Origin: Mytilus trossulus
Taxonomy: Eukaryota; Mollusca; Bivalvia; Mytilida; Mytilidae
Reading direction: 5' to 3'
DNA: 64,000 nucleotides
Assembly (NCBI RefSeq): GCF_036588685.1
Contig: NC_086386.1
Coordinates: 32,913,883-32,977,882 of the forward strand
The notes under the pieces were generated by a model. That model was given only the letters and a program-made list of their open reading frames with translations. It ran no database searches and was not told the DNA's origin. Every line of letters starts with the position of its first letter. The stretch's first letter is position 1. Positions 23,335 to 35,828 of the stretch are shown piece after piece. A program made the position numbers and the translations under genes.

Positions 23335-23739
23335 AAGTTTTAAATCTAGTCACTGAATGTGGCGATTTTCCATTTCTTTAGAAACATATAAATACAAGCT
23401 GTGACATTTGTAAGATTTCAATTCTAAAGTTTGCCATAAGACCATATTTAGATATTAAAGCATACTTAAAAAAAACCATAGCTGAATACTAGACTTGATG
23501 TAATACGATGTTGTTTTATGATAGAAATGTTTTCGCTACTGGAACAAACAGCCCAACCAACAGTTCAGAAGCTATCACAATAAGTAATCTGAAATCATGA
23601 AGATTACAAGTTTTATTCGTTCAGATTGTACTTGTTTTGTGAATAATCCGGTTATCAAAACGCCTACTCAGTTTAGTATAATATTATTAGAAAGAGAAAG
23701 TGTGTATGACCTTCATTTTAAGATACGGATATAAGCAAG
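23335..23739 (+). promoter_or_regulatory. 5' flank of gene C, shared with gene A
   Basis: Counterpart of 300-711, with the same ACAAGCTGTGACATTTGTA block and TTTAGTATA at 23672-23680. Confidence 0.5.
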
Positions 23740-26700
23740 ATGCAGTATTTCGTTATTCTGGTAGGTATAGTTTACTCAGGTTGTGCAAATTCGATATTTT
23801 CAGAACACCACAAAAACTAAACAGATTGATCATTTATTAGCATTTCGGACGAGGGTTTTGTTTACATATTGTAGTATTTGTATAAAGTTTTTTTGTTTTT
23901 TTTTTAAAATATGATTGTTGTTTTAACACGAGTTTTGTACCTTTTTTTTAAGACAACAGATTTGTAGAAAGACATGCTGTCTTATGTAGACGAAACGCGC
24001 GTCTGGAAAACAATACGTTAAACAATTTCTTGCGTTCGAAGCGCTTTTCTAGAATAAACTTCATCAGGAACGCTCAAAGCCAAACATTTTTTGCGTTCGA
24101 AGCGCTTTTCTAGAATAAACTTCATCAGGAACGCTCAAAGCCAAACATTTGAAATCCGACGATGTATAAGTACAGAGAACCGTTGCAGAGCTATACGTCA
24201 AAAATACCTAAAATAAATTGCCAAATTCATCTAAAGCCAACTTTGCCTGAGGGAGGTGAAACCTAAGTTTCTTAATCATTTCTAAATTCAGAAAATGACA
24301 ATTTTAGTGAGGTTTGTATAATCATATCACTACCGAAATACTGATTACTGAGGAGATGATACTCTTAAGGACTGATAGTTCAACAACATAGGTATCGACC
24401 AAGTGACGTAAAAAGTTGATAACAACACGTTTAATAATTTATTGCGTCCGAAGCACTTTTCAGGATTTACCTTTATTAGAAACACTCAAAGCCAAATATT
24501 GCGTACGATATTCGTTGTTATTCGCAACATAGTTATTTCAAAATGGTCAGTCTAACATATATGGACTTGTACATATATGACCAATTAAAAGGTGAGTTTA
24601 CTTTACCTTATAAGCAGGAAGAAGCTTCAGCGGAAATCAAAATATGAAACTCAAACTATGGAATATCATATTCAACTTAAACAGAACAAAACAAAGATGT
24701 ATATGTACATTATAAATTAAATATAAATTATGGACTATCAAATTAGCAGAGATGTTTTGCTTCTGTTATATAAAGTATGTTCAGACATAATTTCCCTAAA
24801 AAATACCTAATTTTTATTTTCACTCAACAAAGAATTGTTGTCAATAAATTTAGCAATTTGGCTAACGGCAATAGTTAAAAAATATGTCTTCATTGTTGAA
24901 ACTGTCTGCCTCATTTACTGTTTTTGTAGAGTGTATTTGGAATTGTGTGGTGTACCAATTATCATTTGAGATTAAGACGAAGTACAACATGTGCCAAATC
25001 ATATGACTGTACTACAACTGCACCTTGCTGTAGGGATGCTAACAATCGTACAATTACTGCAGACCAGCAAAAACACTATGGTATGTTATTGATTTACTGT
25101 TACCGAAGAATGGTTAGACTATCTGAAACAAATATTTGTAAAAAAAGTCACATCCAATTCTGGACAGGTCCATTATTGAGATTTGTAATTAGGATAAAAA
25201 ACTAAGTTGTTTTTTTTGGTCTTATCGTTAAAACAATATTTAAAGCCTTCGATAGGATAAATCTCAGAAGGTAGGATCCAGCAAGACATATGCAGTTTCT
25301 GTTTACGTCAGTTATTCAAAGGCTCACACATACCATATCAAGTTTTATCATGTTTAACAAATTGGCTTATCAAGTTTTTTTCACTTTTTTTAAAAACATT
25401 TTCAGGTTTTACTGTACTTTTCTTTAATTGTTTTAGAAATTAGTTTTAAAAACATACAAACATGCGCAGTAAAACAAAACGAATCTGTCGTAAAGCGGTG
25501 GCACATACATTAATCATACATTTTGCTGATGTTTTCTCTGGAATCATCAAATTAACTCATTAAAGATACCAGTATTAAGATTTTATATTTAATCGAGACG
25601 CGCGTTTTGTCTACAAAAGACTCATCAGTGACGCGCGAATCAAAAGAAGTTTGAAAGTCCAAATAAAGTACGAAGTTGAACATGTTGAAGAGCATTGAGG
25701 ACCAAAATTTCCTAAAAGTAGTGCCAAATACAGCTAAGGTAAATCAATATTTCTTAACTGATTCGGACTTTTTTTTTATAATTATCTTATTTTAAATGCC
25801 AAATGTTATAATCTATATTTAATCTACGTGCATTAGAGATTTGCTAACCCTTCCAGAGAAGCTGCATGTTATTTTTGGTTCGATTGGTTGTTTTGTCCTT
25901 TTTGTACTTTGTACGATTTTGTTAGTCTCACTTCTACTTTTTAATTTTAGTTTTCCCCTTATGTATCTTTAGTCTCTATTGATAAATTTTGTACGATATG
26001 AATGTAAACCTCATTTTTCAGTCCATGTTCCAGGGGACTTAAGGGGAACTTGTTCAAATGCACTTGGAAAGAAGGGTGATATTTGTGACTCTTCTTGTGG
26101 ATGTGAATCAGGTATGTGTATAACGATGATTAAAAAAAATAAACCTTTTGTATTATGTCTGCAATATTGTCATACGTAAACAGCAAAATAACCAATTTAA
26201 TCGTTAGAGACACAGAAGAACCGTAGTTGAGTGAACATATGGCCATTTTTTGTTCTTCAATTTGCATTATTTCTGCAGAATTAACAGATTGTAAACAATT
26301 CAATTGTTTTTACTTTCAATTATTATGATAAAAACGTAAAAACGTACAAAAGCAAAACGCATTTCGTTAGTTTTTAAGGGTATCTTAAATGCCAATTGAA
26401 TTAAACATAAACATCTAAACTATATCATAATATATTATGTGCAATCATAACAAAAAAAAACAAGTGTAAAGTTAATGTTTTAGAATTTTTTTGTAATGTT
26501 TCTGTTACCCTAACAAAAATGGCGTCTGTTTTTTATCTGTTAAATTAAGCCCTGATAATGTACCACTTTTTTTAAAAGTCTTCTTTGTTCTGAATATTGT
26601 TTTCAAAAATGTGTTTTTCCAGCTATTTTGTTTTTAAGATAATGGTCTTGTATAATACTGCATGCTTATCTCTCGACAGCAATATCAAATATTGTAACAA

Positions 26701-27339
26701 TGCATGGATATCATTGTCTTATCCCTCGATAAATGTTGAGAGGTTCATATATTTAGCTTATATTTATCATTAAGCTTTAAATCCCAGTTTCAATCACAAA
26801 AAATAAATAAGAGTAGAACGCACTTGCATTGTTCGGATTGGAACTCATGAAATCTGTTTTGACAGCTACTAGTGATTCCTTTAGTTGTTTTACTTTAACC
26901 CTTCGGCTACTGAGGCCTAAGTTGTGTTTAATATATATCCTAATATAGCAGACAATTCTGACATTAGAAACTCATAAAATCATGCGTGTATTTCAAAATT
27001 ATTGCGCTATATCAAAAGAAAGGGGAAAATCCAATAATGTTCATAACAACATAATTAAAATAACATCGGCATTTAACTTTACAGACCATATTAATATATT
27101 ATTTGTTTTTCATGATTTAGTCATCCTAAATCCTAAATTAAATCATATAATACTTCTTATATCTCTTCATATCTATACGTAATGTTTATTTTTTGCACTG
27201 TTCTATAGGTTATACATGTTATCGACCAATGTCTGGACATTGTTGTCCTCCAAGGAGATGTTATAATTCCACGTGGGTAGAAGAGCGACAACTCTACTGG
27301 GCTAACTGTCATCCACCAACATGTCATTATCCTCATTAA
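23740..27339 (+). CDS. Gene C: secreted 14-Cys prokineticin/astakine-like peptide
   Basis: Exons 23740-23760, 24930-25080, 26022-26111 (or 26034-26111) and 27209-27339; 130 or 126 residues depending on which of two in-frame acceptors opens exon 3. MQYFVIL plus SVFGIVWC forms the signal peptide, followed by HLRLRRSTTC with a dibasic RR three residues before the first scaffold cysteine. The full 14-cysteine pattern and GKKGD are present. Exon 4 reads RCYNSTWVEERQLYWANC, where NST is a potential N-glycosylation site that the sister copies lack, and it ends with His. AATAAA lies at 27355-27360. It is the closest relative of gene A by promoter and by exon 2. Introns 1 and 2 contain dispersed repeats. 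Confidence 0.8.
23975..24480 (+). repeat. Dispersed repeat with internal 62-bp tandem duplication
   Basis: GCGTTCGAAGCGCTTTTCTA and TTCATCAGGAACGCTCAAAG occur twice in a row (about 24028 and 24090). A diverged third block follows near 24440. The left part carries TGTAGACGAAACGCGCGTCT, the hammerhead-side motif, without a CTGATGA. It is a relative of the family at 6860-7062, in intron 1 of gene C. Confidence 0.6.
25563..25745 (-). repeat. Dispersed repeat with hammerhead-like core, copy 4
   Basis: In intron 2 of gene C. The minus strand shows CTGATGA followed by a perfect 4-bp stem II (GTCT/AGAC), but GAAAC has become AAAAC, which removes an essential core G. The TTGAAGAGCATTGAGGACC tail is present. 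Confidence 0.7.
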
Positions 27340-27714
27340 TTCATGCAATAACAAAATAAAGATATAAAACTGTGTATTTATAGTATTATATGGTGATGAA
27401 TCTAATGTAATAATTGTTTTGATCTAAATCTAGTTAAATTCGTATTCTTGTGATACCAAGAACTGTAGAAGGTAGTGTGTAGGATCACAGCCGAAATTGT
27501 ACCAAGGACTTCTTTTTAAGGGGATTCACTGCTTTAGTTGGAAATCAAATATTTGCCATCACAGTGTACTTATTATTTAGCTAAATTGTCATCAGTTTTA
27601 TTTTTACATTTGTTCATGCATATTTAAAATGATGCAATCCCTCAAATGTCTACACATTTAATAGTTCATTGCAACTTTGTAGTTTTGAGTTTTTTCATAT
27701 AATAAAGTGTAATG

Positions 27715-27881
27715 TTAACTACATGCTTTCTTGCATAACAATTACATAAAATCCATTCTGCATTAATAAATATCATCTGTCGCCCAAAACATAAGTCGTT
27801 TACTCCGGAAGTTGTCTGGGGACTTTTGCTAAGTTTTGCTTTTGGGCAATAACGTGTGGTGGAATCTAATAATCTGAAACA
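27715..27881 (+). promoter_or_regulatory. 5' flank of gene D, shared with gene B
   Basis: Matches 16130-16309 (CATGCTTTCTTGCA and the CGCCCAAAACATAAGTCG segment). Only about 540 bases separate the stop of gene C from the ATG of gene D, so the regulatory space between them is short. Confidence 0.45.
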
Positions 27882-30800
27882 ATGCAGAAATTCATAATAC
27901 TGGTAAGAAGGCTTTTTTTTTTTATAATATGCATATTTATTACAACTGAAAAACTATGTCAACCGAAATATCTGTTATCCCCTTCGACGCGAAATAAATG
28001 TTTAAACTGCAAAAAAAAGCATAAAATATCTCCGATAAATATGCATTGAAATATATATTATTGAAACTAAAATGTAAAAGGTTTCTTTGTGCTACTTTTA
28101 AGCCCAGAATGTCGTTTTTCATGTTTAACAAATAAACGTATCCTGCAAACTGAATGTAACTTTTTTATATAGTGTAAATAACAAGACAAAGTTAGGAACT
28201 GATAAATCCACAAAAATAAATTATGAAATTGTAATAGTTGCCCAAAATCTGTCTCAAATCCATAGATCAAATCGGTTAACAAAAGAAACCAAAAAGAACA
28301 GAAAAAAACAGGTGCGGGATTTTAATAAAATAACCTAGAAAACGATCCAAACAAGTCAAAAGGTTCAAATATCGGGGCTTTTAACTAATTCTTGTTTCTA
28401 AACTTCGAGCTATGGAATATGCACGTAACATGACTTCAGATGTGTGCAAATCCAATCAGCTGCGAGTACATACCTTAAACGAAGCCAGTTTTTGTCATTT
28501 TCAATCACTATCATTAACTTTTAAATCCGATACAATACAATGTTACACATTTCAAGGTTTCACATTGAGTAACGTTACTTGTAGATGATAGAAATCAGTG
28601 CCAACAATTTGTAAAATACTGACTGAAGGTAGTGACAATTGCAAGTCAGCTATAACTCATTTGTCTCATCAACATAGTTTCTGTTAGAATATCTGTTTTA
28701 TATAATTGTTGCTTGTTAAAAAGGCCATTAAATCGGCAAATATCCAAAATTGTCGACACGAGTAATGGTTATTCCCCTCGGGCTTAAGCCCTCATGGAAT
28801 AACCCGTACTTGGGTTGACAATTTTGCGAGCCATAAATGTATAGTTTCACTTACCCTGGTCTTTGTAGAATGCAGTATGTTTCATGTTGTGTACTGGTTT
28901 TCGGTTAAGAAGGAGTATCCAGTGTAGCTACTCTCATGAATGTACTACAACCGCTTCCTGCTGTAGAGATGCTAACGGTAATGCACGTCCTGAATTTGGA
29001 GGTGGCCTTGGTGGCTTTGGTATGTTATTTATGCATAATGTACTTCCATATTGTTTTGCGGTGGAAAATCACGTATCTATTGATCAAAACAGTTTAGAAA
29101 GAAATCATTTATTCTATTTTACTATATATGAAACAAGAATATTTACTTGTAACATAATTCATAATACTTAAGTGAATACCTCGACAGTCAACATGGAATA
29201 CATTCAGATCAAGTAGATATCATAAAAAAAAATCCAAAAAATCAGGATTATAACTATGTACGCTACATGATCGTCTACAAAATATGCTAAAATTAAGTTC
29301 ACAACAAAAGATTAAAACAAAAATAAAATGAAGTTGAAGAGCATAATTATCGTTATTTTACCCATTTAAATTTGAACACAAGCTGAATAAAGAAACACTT
29401 TTTTACTGCTTTATTTAGATGATTCAATTTTAGAAATATTTTTGTCTCTCAATATACAAATGTAATTGCACCAATATCGGAGCTATCATGCAAACACCAG
29501 TTTTACTATTCAGATATATATATATCTTAACAGATATGATAAAAGTCAGTATCCGTATGTTAGTCTTTTCGATTTGCTGCTTCTGTTCAGATATAACAGT
29601 AGCATTCAAATACAGTTTACGCCACATTGTCGCAACGAACTCCGCATTTATGCAATGTCGATTTCTTTCTAGTTTGAAGCTACATCTTAATGTTTATATA
29701 CATTGTGTACGCTTTTGAACGACAAATTTATGTGACGTATAAACATTTTCTGACGTCAGACACTCAAAGCAAGCAATGTGTTTGTAGATAGAAGATGTTT
29801 TTGTGTTCTGTTAAGTTGTTCCTTTTAAAATTGTTATACGATGATGACTGATGTACCCATATTTTGACTATTTTATTTATTGTTGTTATTTATTTAACGC
29901 ATCAATGTAAATATAACGGAATTTGATGAGAATGTCATTAAAGTGAAAGGGTTAGCGCTATAGAACCAGGTTAAATCCACCATTTTCTACATTTGAAAAT
30001 GCCTGTACCAAGTCAGGAACATGAAAGTTCTTGTCCATTCGTTTTTGATGCGTTTTGTTATTTGATTTTGCCATGTGATTATGGATTTTCCGAATTGATT
30101 TTCCTCTAAGTTCAGTATTTTTGTGATTTTACTTTTTGATGACATTGATATATCTAAATTATCAATTGTGACAATCTTCAGGAAACTCACCTAGTGGAAC
30201 TTGCTCAAGTACTCTTGGTGAGCAAGGGGCTTCTTGCAGTTCTTCTTGTGGTTGTAAATCAGGTAAGTCTTTTATTCCAAATCATGAAAATGCATATAAA
30301 ATAAAAGTTCATATATGTTGACCTACAAGAAAAAGAAAAAATAATTAGTTTATATATATAATTCGTCTAAACATCACCAAAACAATATCAGATCAGATCA
30401 TTACATTTGCTTTCGTAAACTGTTATTTTGTTATTTCCTCGCCTGAATTTGAACTCATGTTAATGAAATATCGTGGCAAAAAATCGCCTTGCACTATGGT
30501 CGACGAGCTAGACCACACGACCACATAGGTTCTACAATAAAAAAAAAACTTTCGGTGACAGTATGATATTTCAAACTAACTTTGAAAATAAATTATTATG
30601 GTGCAGAGTTGTCATTGAAATCAAACCACATCTACCTACATTTTTCAAATTTGAATTGGCTTGCAGCTTAAACCTTTTTTTTTTTTTTTTACATAATTAC
30701 AAAGATTGTTTAAACATTAAACAAACAAAATAATAACTTCAATTAAGGCATACGTTTCATAATTTATCTATGATGTTTTCCGGTACAGATTTCATTCTAA

Positions 30801-31289
30801 ACAGGGAATGTTACTGGTTTTTTACTAATAAAGTATAAAACAATATTTAGAATAGTTCGTAACGTTTTAAGTTACATCTCACAACATAAAGGTTTGGTTC
30901 ATATTTTAGTAATTGTGCTACGATGTTTTCTTTCGTAAAACAATAAATACTGTCAAAAATATTTATGGTAAAACATTCATGTTTAGAAAATACAAATGAT
31001 TGTTTACAATGAAAAAGAAAAACATTGAAATATTCTCTTAAATAGTCATATATGTAGTTCTGTCGTAATTTCATTTTTATTTTTCTCGCAGTCGGGAGTT
31101 ACATATTCCAATAACACAAAAATTCTATAAAATACTGATTGCAGCAATTTCTTGACAGGTTTCACATGTTATGTGCCAATGAGTGGAGCATGCTGTCCTC
31201 CGGCATTATGTTATGATTCCATCTGGGTGAAACAGCAACAACTGTACTGGGCAAATTGTCGTCCACCAAAATGTATTATTCCTATGTAA
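27882..31289 (+). CDS. Gene D: secreted 14-Cys prokineticin/astakine-like peptide
   Basis: Exons 27882-27902, 28869-29019, 30182-30262 and 31159-31289; 127 residues. MQKFIIL plus NAVCFMLC forms the signal peptide, followed by TGFRLRRSIQC with a dibasic RR before the first scaffold cysteine. Exon 2 ends in a Gly-rich linker (FGGGLGGFG). Exon 3 has GEQGASC in place of GKKGDIC and adds serines. Exon 4 reads YVPMSGACC and ends CIIPM. All 14 scaffold cysteines are kept. AATAAA lies at 31310-31315. Intron 1 holds a small hairpin element, and introns 2 and 3 hold repeats. Function is inferred only from the scaffold, as for its sisters. Confidence 0.8.
28746..28830. repeat. Small inverted-repeat (hairpin) element
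   Basis: AAAATTGTCGAC and GGTTATTCC on the left pair with GGAATAACCC and GTTGACAATTTT on the right around a CCTCGGGCTTAAGCCCTCA loop. MITE-like; in intron 1 of gene D. Confidence 0.55.
29228..29360 (-). repeat. Decayed copy of the hammerhead-type repeat
   Basis: GATTATAACTATGTACGC, ATCGTCTACAAAATATGCT and AAGTTGAAGAGCATAAT are recognisable, but the CTGATGA and GAAAC cores are lost. It lies in intron 2 of gene D. Confidence 0.45.
29935..30180 (-). repeat. Dispersed repeat, CATCAAACGAA family (inverted)
   Basis: CCACCATTTTCTACATTTG, ACCAAGTCAGGAACATG and GTCCATTCGTTTTTGATG are the reverse complement of the family at 14785 and 19321. It abuts the acceptor of gene D exon 3, so the polypyrimidine region of that acceptor lies in or next to repeat sequence. 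Confidence 0.55.
30350..30535 (-). mobile_element. tRNA-derived SINE-like element, copy 1
   Basis: On the minus strand: a box A-like TGGTCTAGCTCG, a degenerate box B GAGTTCAAATTC, a shared CACGATAT block, then GATGTTTAGACGAATTATAT and an (AT)n tail. The same order is found at 53810-53985 and 60100-60285. In intron 3 of gene D. Confidence 0.55.
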
Positions 31290-31315
31290 AAGGGGTCATT
31301 CTATAACATAATAAA

Positions 31316-33419
31316 GTATAACAGCTCGTGTTTCTTGTTAACTTCGTTGATACGGAGGAAACCCAATTGATGTTATGTCGTGATGATTTGTTACAATATA
31401 TTATCTGTGAATTGTTTTATGTTATGATGATCCACTATTTTACTGGAAGGGTGAATTATGATACCTTTTAAAACGTTTAAACCCACTGCATTGTTTGCAC
31501 CTGTTCTAAGTCAGGAACTTGATGTTCAATAGTTGGCACTTGTTGATGTGGTTCATAAAGTTTCTCCTTTCTTGTTTTTGATATAGATGAAAATACTGTA
31601 TTTCTCCTTTGTATGGTTTTATACTAGTCATATGTTGAGGCCCTTTAAAGCTTACTGTTCGGTGTGAGCAAATACTTCGTGCTGAAAACCGCACTTTGAC
31701 GTACAATAGTGGAGCAGGATCGGATTGCCCTCATGAGCACATGGAGATCATCCAAAATGTTTGATGGGATTTATTTTGTGGTCTTTAGTTTTCTATTGTT
31801 ATGTTGCTTGTCTGGTTCTCTCTTCTTTTTTTAGCCATGGCATTGTCAGTTTATTGTCGATTGAAGATGTTTAATCTCCATTTGGTATTTTTTGCCTTTT
31901 TTTATACTTTTTACATGAGTTTCACAAAATATTTCTTTTAACTTTTCTGAGGCTTTACATAGAATTGTTGCACTGTTAATTTGCGGATTTTGTCGTTAGC
32001 TTTTAACATTAGTTACTGGTTCCAACAGATAAACAGACAGCACAGCAATAGGGCATTTATAAAAAGGCATAATTCATTTCTATGTGGGCAGCACTGGGTT
32101 GATATCGATGCTTTTGGGCTTTCTCAGTCCGATATACAAATCGAGATAAAAGTGGTATGTAATGAATTATATCTTTTATCATGCTGTACATATTTGATGT
32201 AAACGTACAGGGAATGTATGTATATGCATGTGCAAAATCTTCAGTGAACAGACAGTCGTAGATTTCACAAGCTTTGACAATGTGGGTCAGAGTAACATAG
32301 GACAACTTACTACTAGAGATAACGGACATAGGTAAAAACAAATATTGTGTAATAATGTATACAATAAAGTACAAAATAATATATTACAAAAAAAAAAAAA
32401 AAAATTGTTCATAGTAGAGAACGGAAGTTAAAACATATCGTCATACCACTTATCAAAGGTGGATAATAATAGTGAGACGATGATTTCAGAGTACTCGCAG
32501 TTATTAGAAGCTACTGTTTATCCAAACTCGTGCAATGCCAAAATAAATGTATCGATAGACAGTAGCTGGTTTGATCCCGGTTTTTAGTGGAGTTCGTGTT
32601 GTTTCTTAATTATTATTTATAACTGTTGATGTAAATGTTCTTTGGTTTTGTGAGTCTTTGTTTACTCCTTGGTTTTGATTGTAACAGTGATTGTCTTTTG
32701 AGGAAACCTTTTAATACATAGATATAATTTAATATACAGATATAATAGTAATATCTATGTCTAAGAATGTACGTGAATGTGTTTGAAAAGAATACAAATA
32801 TAGTTATATTTGCTGATGACTAGATCAACATGTTTCAACAAAGAAATGTCGTAATTAAGACTACTGGTGTTAATGTAAGATTTGTTAAAAGTCATCTCCT
32901 TTGGGTGAATATCGATAGTATATGTAAAGAACTCTGATTCATTTAACGAAAAATATCATAAAGGTACCGATAGGTATTGGTGAATGTATCAACCAACTAT
33001 AGAAAAAAAAGATGTGCCTGTTTGGTCACAAACGGAGTTCCAAAGCAACACAGGAATAAATCTTTTACTCAATGAGCACAGTTTAAAATAGTGCCCATAT
33101 GAATACTTAATACCTGTCTAGACACTTTATCGACGACAAGTACATATAGGTTGTCCAGTACAAAATATAAAGCTTCAATCTATATAATCCCTTTTCCAGT
33201 AAGTGTAAAAGGCAGACTTTCCCTTTTCGTTACAGAAAAATGTTTTATTGAATAAGAGCAAATAATTTTGCAATGAGATGGTTCAAACGACTAGGTCATT
33301 TAATATGTAAACTTTTTCTCAAGTGATTGTGGGGAATTGTAGTGAGGAAAGAAGGAAAATCAATACGGTTAACAAAATTTAAAAAAAATCAAACGCACGT
33401 ATTTTATCTTAGGGGGTTT
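31316..33419. other. Intergenic sequence with diverged repeats
   Basis: About 31496-31720 and 31785-31905 look like degraded copies of common families (AGTCAGGAACTTG; TTTAGCCATGGCATTGTCAG). The rest shows no gene that I can support. Confidence 0.4.
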
Positions 33420-33590
33420 GTAAACACACCAAAAATAATTATTATCATTAGTTTGGCCTTGAATAGCCGATAATACGGTATGGGTTTTTTTCTTTGTTGA
33501 AAGCCGTACGGTTACCAATAATTGCTTACACCCACTTCACTTTGATGGATAGGTGTTGCATAACAATCATACCGCATCTCCTTATTAAAA
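33420..33590 (-). repeat. Dispersed repeat, GATGTGGTATGATTGCC family (diverged)
   Basis: ATAATACGGTATGGG, AAAGCCGTACGGTTACC and CAATCATACCGCATCTCC are the reverse complement of the family. Confidence 0.55.
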
Positions 33591-33774
33591 CGTTTAATCT
33601 CTAAAAAGGCTTGTAAAAGTGAAATTATATTTGTGACTTAAACCATAATCCTAGATTTGTGACTAACAGGCGTAAACTAAAATGTAACCGATTGCCGGAT
33701 TTAGAACAACACGACGTGTTCCACAGGTGGAATAAGATTTGCGTTCTTTTCCAACTCAACTTACATCACCCTCA

Positions 33775-33895
33775 ATTTTTGGTGTGGTTCGTGAAGCTCA
33801 ATCTTCTGTTTATTTGTTGTGCTTTTGGCCTTAATCTTTCATCATTTTTGTTTTTTTTGCCGTTGTATTGTCAGTTTATTTAATTTTTTCAACTT
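33775..33895 (+). repeat. Diverged copy of the TTTAGCCATGGCGTTGTC family
   Basis: TTTTGGTGTGGTTCGTGAAG and TTGTATTGTCAGTTTATTT keep the family's order. The centre is degraded. Confidence 0.4.
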
Positions 33896-34807
33896 ATGAG
33901 TTCGAATATCCTTTCGTTTCGCTTTTTCAAATTCCAAGTATACGAGAACAAACCAGAACATATATGTCAAATAAACCAGTAAGTTTAAAAATACATTATC
34001 GATGTAAATGGACCATTTGTCTTAAACGGGATAAACAAATTTATAATAGATACAAGACAGTTTTAAAAAAAAAATTACTCATTGTGTTGTTACATAGACA
34101 TTAATTTTATTTTGGCTGGTTTCATATCTTGTTTATACCAGTGGTTTATAGATGTAAGTACCAATATTAAACTCACCATTGTTAGTAGTGTTTTGTGATC
34201 ATGAGCGATTATAGTGATAATCACAATTATATCAATAAAATTGGCCTGCCGCATGAATATATTTGTTGGTTAACGCGATTATGTGAGCTCCATTAATTTT
34301 GCTCCCTGATAACAAAAAAACTACAAAAATTATTATTATTCAAATGAACGTTTTGTATCAATCATTTAATTAAAAGGTTACCGTGAAGTGAAATAAAATG
34401 GGTTAACGTCGAGCCGAAATGTGTTATATCGTCTCTTTTTTATTTACATTGGTTACGAAAAGAAAGTCGTCTATCGAAAAATGAATAACGTCAGGAACAA
34501 CTACCAGAAGTCATGTCGAACAATCATATCAACGTATTTCTTATATGCAAATCATTTAAGAATTATATAATTATGTTCGCGCTTTACTCCTGTTGTATTA
34601 TTTTCGCCGGTCAATGTATAGTTTGAACATATGATGGTTGTCTTTTCACATCACATTTCTAATATTTGGTGATTATATTTTGTTTCTTTAATTGTTCTTT
34701 GACTTCTAAATTCATGGAGACCAGAAAGACCATTTGAATCATAGTGAAACATTTAAGCAAGAGACCAGTATTCTTCCACGATGTCAACCTGAGTTCTATA
34801 CTCAACG
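33896..34807. other. Intergenic sequence
   Basis: Nothing recognised. Confidence 0.35.
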
Positions 34808-34922
34808 TTTGTATCAATCACCATATTTTTATTAAATATAATTAAGTACTATTTGTATCAATCACCATATTTTTATTAAATATAATTAAGTACTATTTTT
34901 ATTAAATATAATTAAGTACTAT
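34808..34922 (+). repeat. Nested short tandem duplication
   Basis: A unit of about 45 bases (starting TTTGTATCAATCACCATA) is repeated twice, and its last part (ATTTTTATTAAATATAATTA, ending AAGTACTA) a third time. The copies are identical, so the event is recent. Confidence 0.85.
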
Positions 34923-35828
34923 GAAATAACAAAACATATCGGTTAACCTAGTTTTAATTCAAGTGGTGTCACAATATAAACAAGATATGGAAAAAGCAAA
35001 AATATAATTAATGGCTTGTTTACTATGTAATAACACAATGAGTTATAATTTGTTCAAAACTGTCTTGTATCTGGGGAAATATGTTTATCCCGTTCAGGAC
35101 AATGACTTTAACATTAAAGTTAACATATGCATGATATAGTCTATGGTATTTTACTGGTTTATTTGACATATGTGTACCGTGTTGTTTTCGTATACTTGGA
35201 ACCCGGAAAAAAAGATTAGAAATATACCTTTAAGTTAGTGATATTCAATCTCATGAGTTAAAAGAAACTGACAATGTCATGCCAAAAACAAAAACTTTGA
35301 AGAGACAAAGCACAAAAACGGAAAGAAAACTAAAGGGTAAGCAATACATGTGGTACTGTCGTATTGCTCTAAATCAGGCGTTCAGTACAATACATAGGAC
35401 GTGCATTAAATAATAAATGCAAGATATTTAGCTTGTATTATACAGAACGAGTAAACTTTATTGGTGGTTTCATGCAAGCTTGCTTGTCCGAAGGCACATG
35501 TTGTCTCTAAGATAAAAAAACAGGCTTGACCTTGGACTATAAATTGTCAATTGATGATTCAACTGAAAGCATGCTCCACTTGTTAATAAGAGAAACCACG
35601 TATCAACTCAGTTTCTGATCATTGGGTTAAATTCTCCTCACTTGCGATCGGGTATATTTGGAATGAACAAGAAGCCATTTCATGCATACATCATTTGAAC
35701 AAATTATGGCTAAAAAGTACTGATTGAAACGTGGAAAAATTATGTAATATGTAATACATACATGTACATAATTAAATGCAAAACCTACATCAAATTAATC
35801 ACAGTATACTGTGTAAATAACTAACAAC
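34923..35828. other. Intergenic sequence before gene E
   Basis: Contains a degraded dispersed repeat at about 35270-35335 (inverted GACAATGTCATGCC). Nothing else recognised. Confidence 0.35.
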
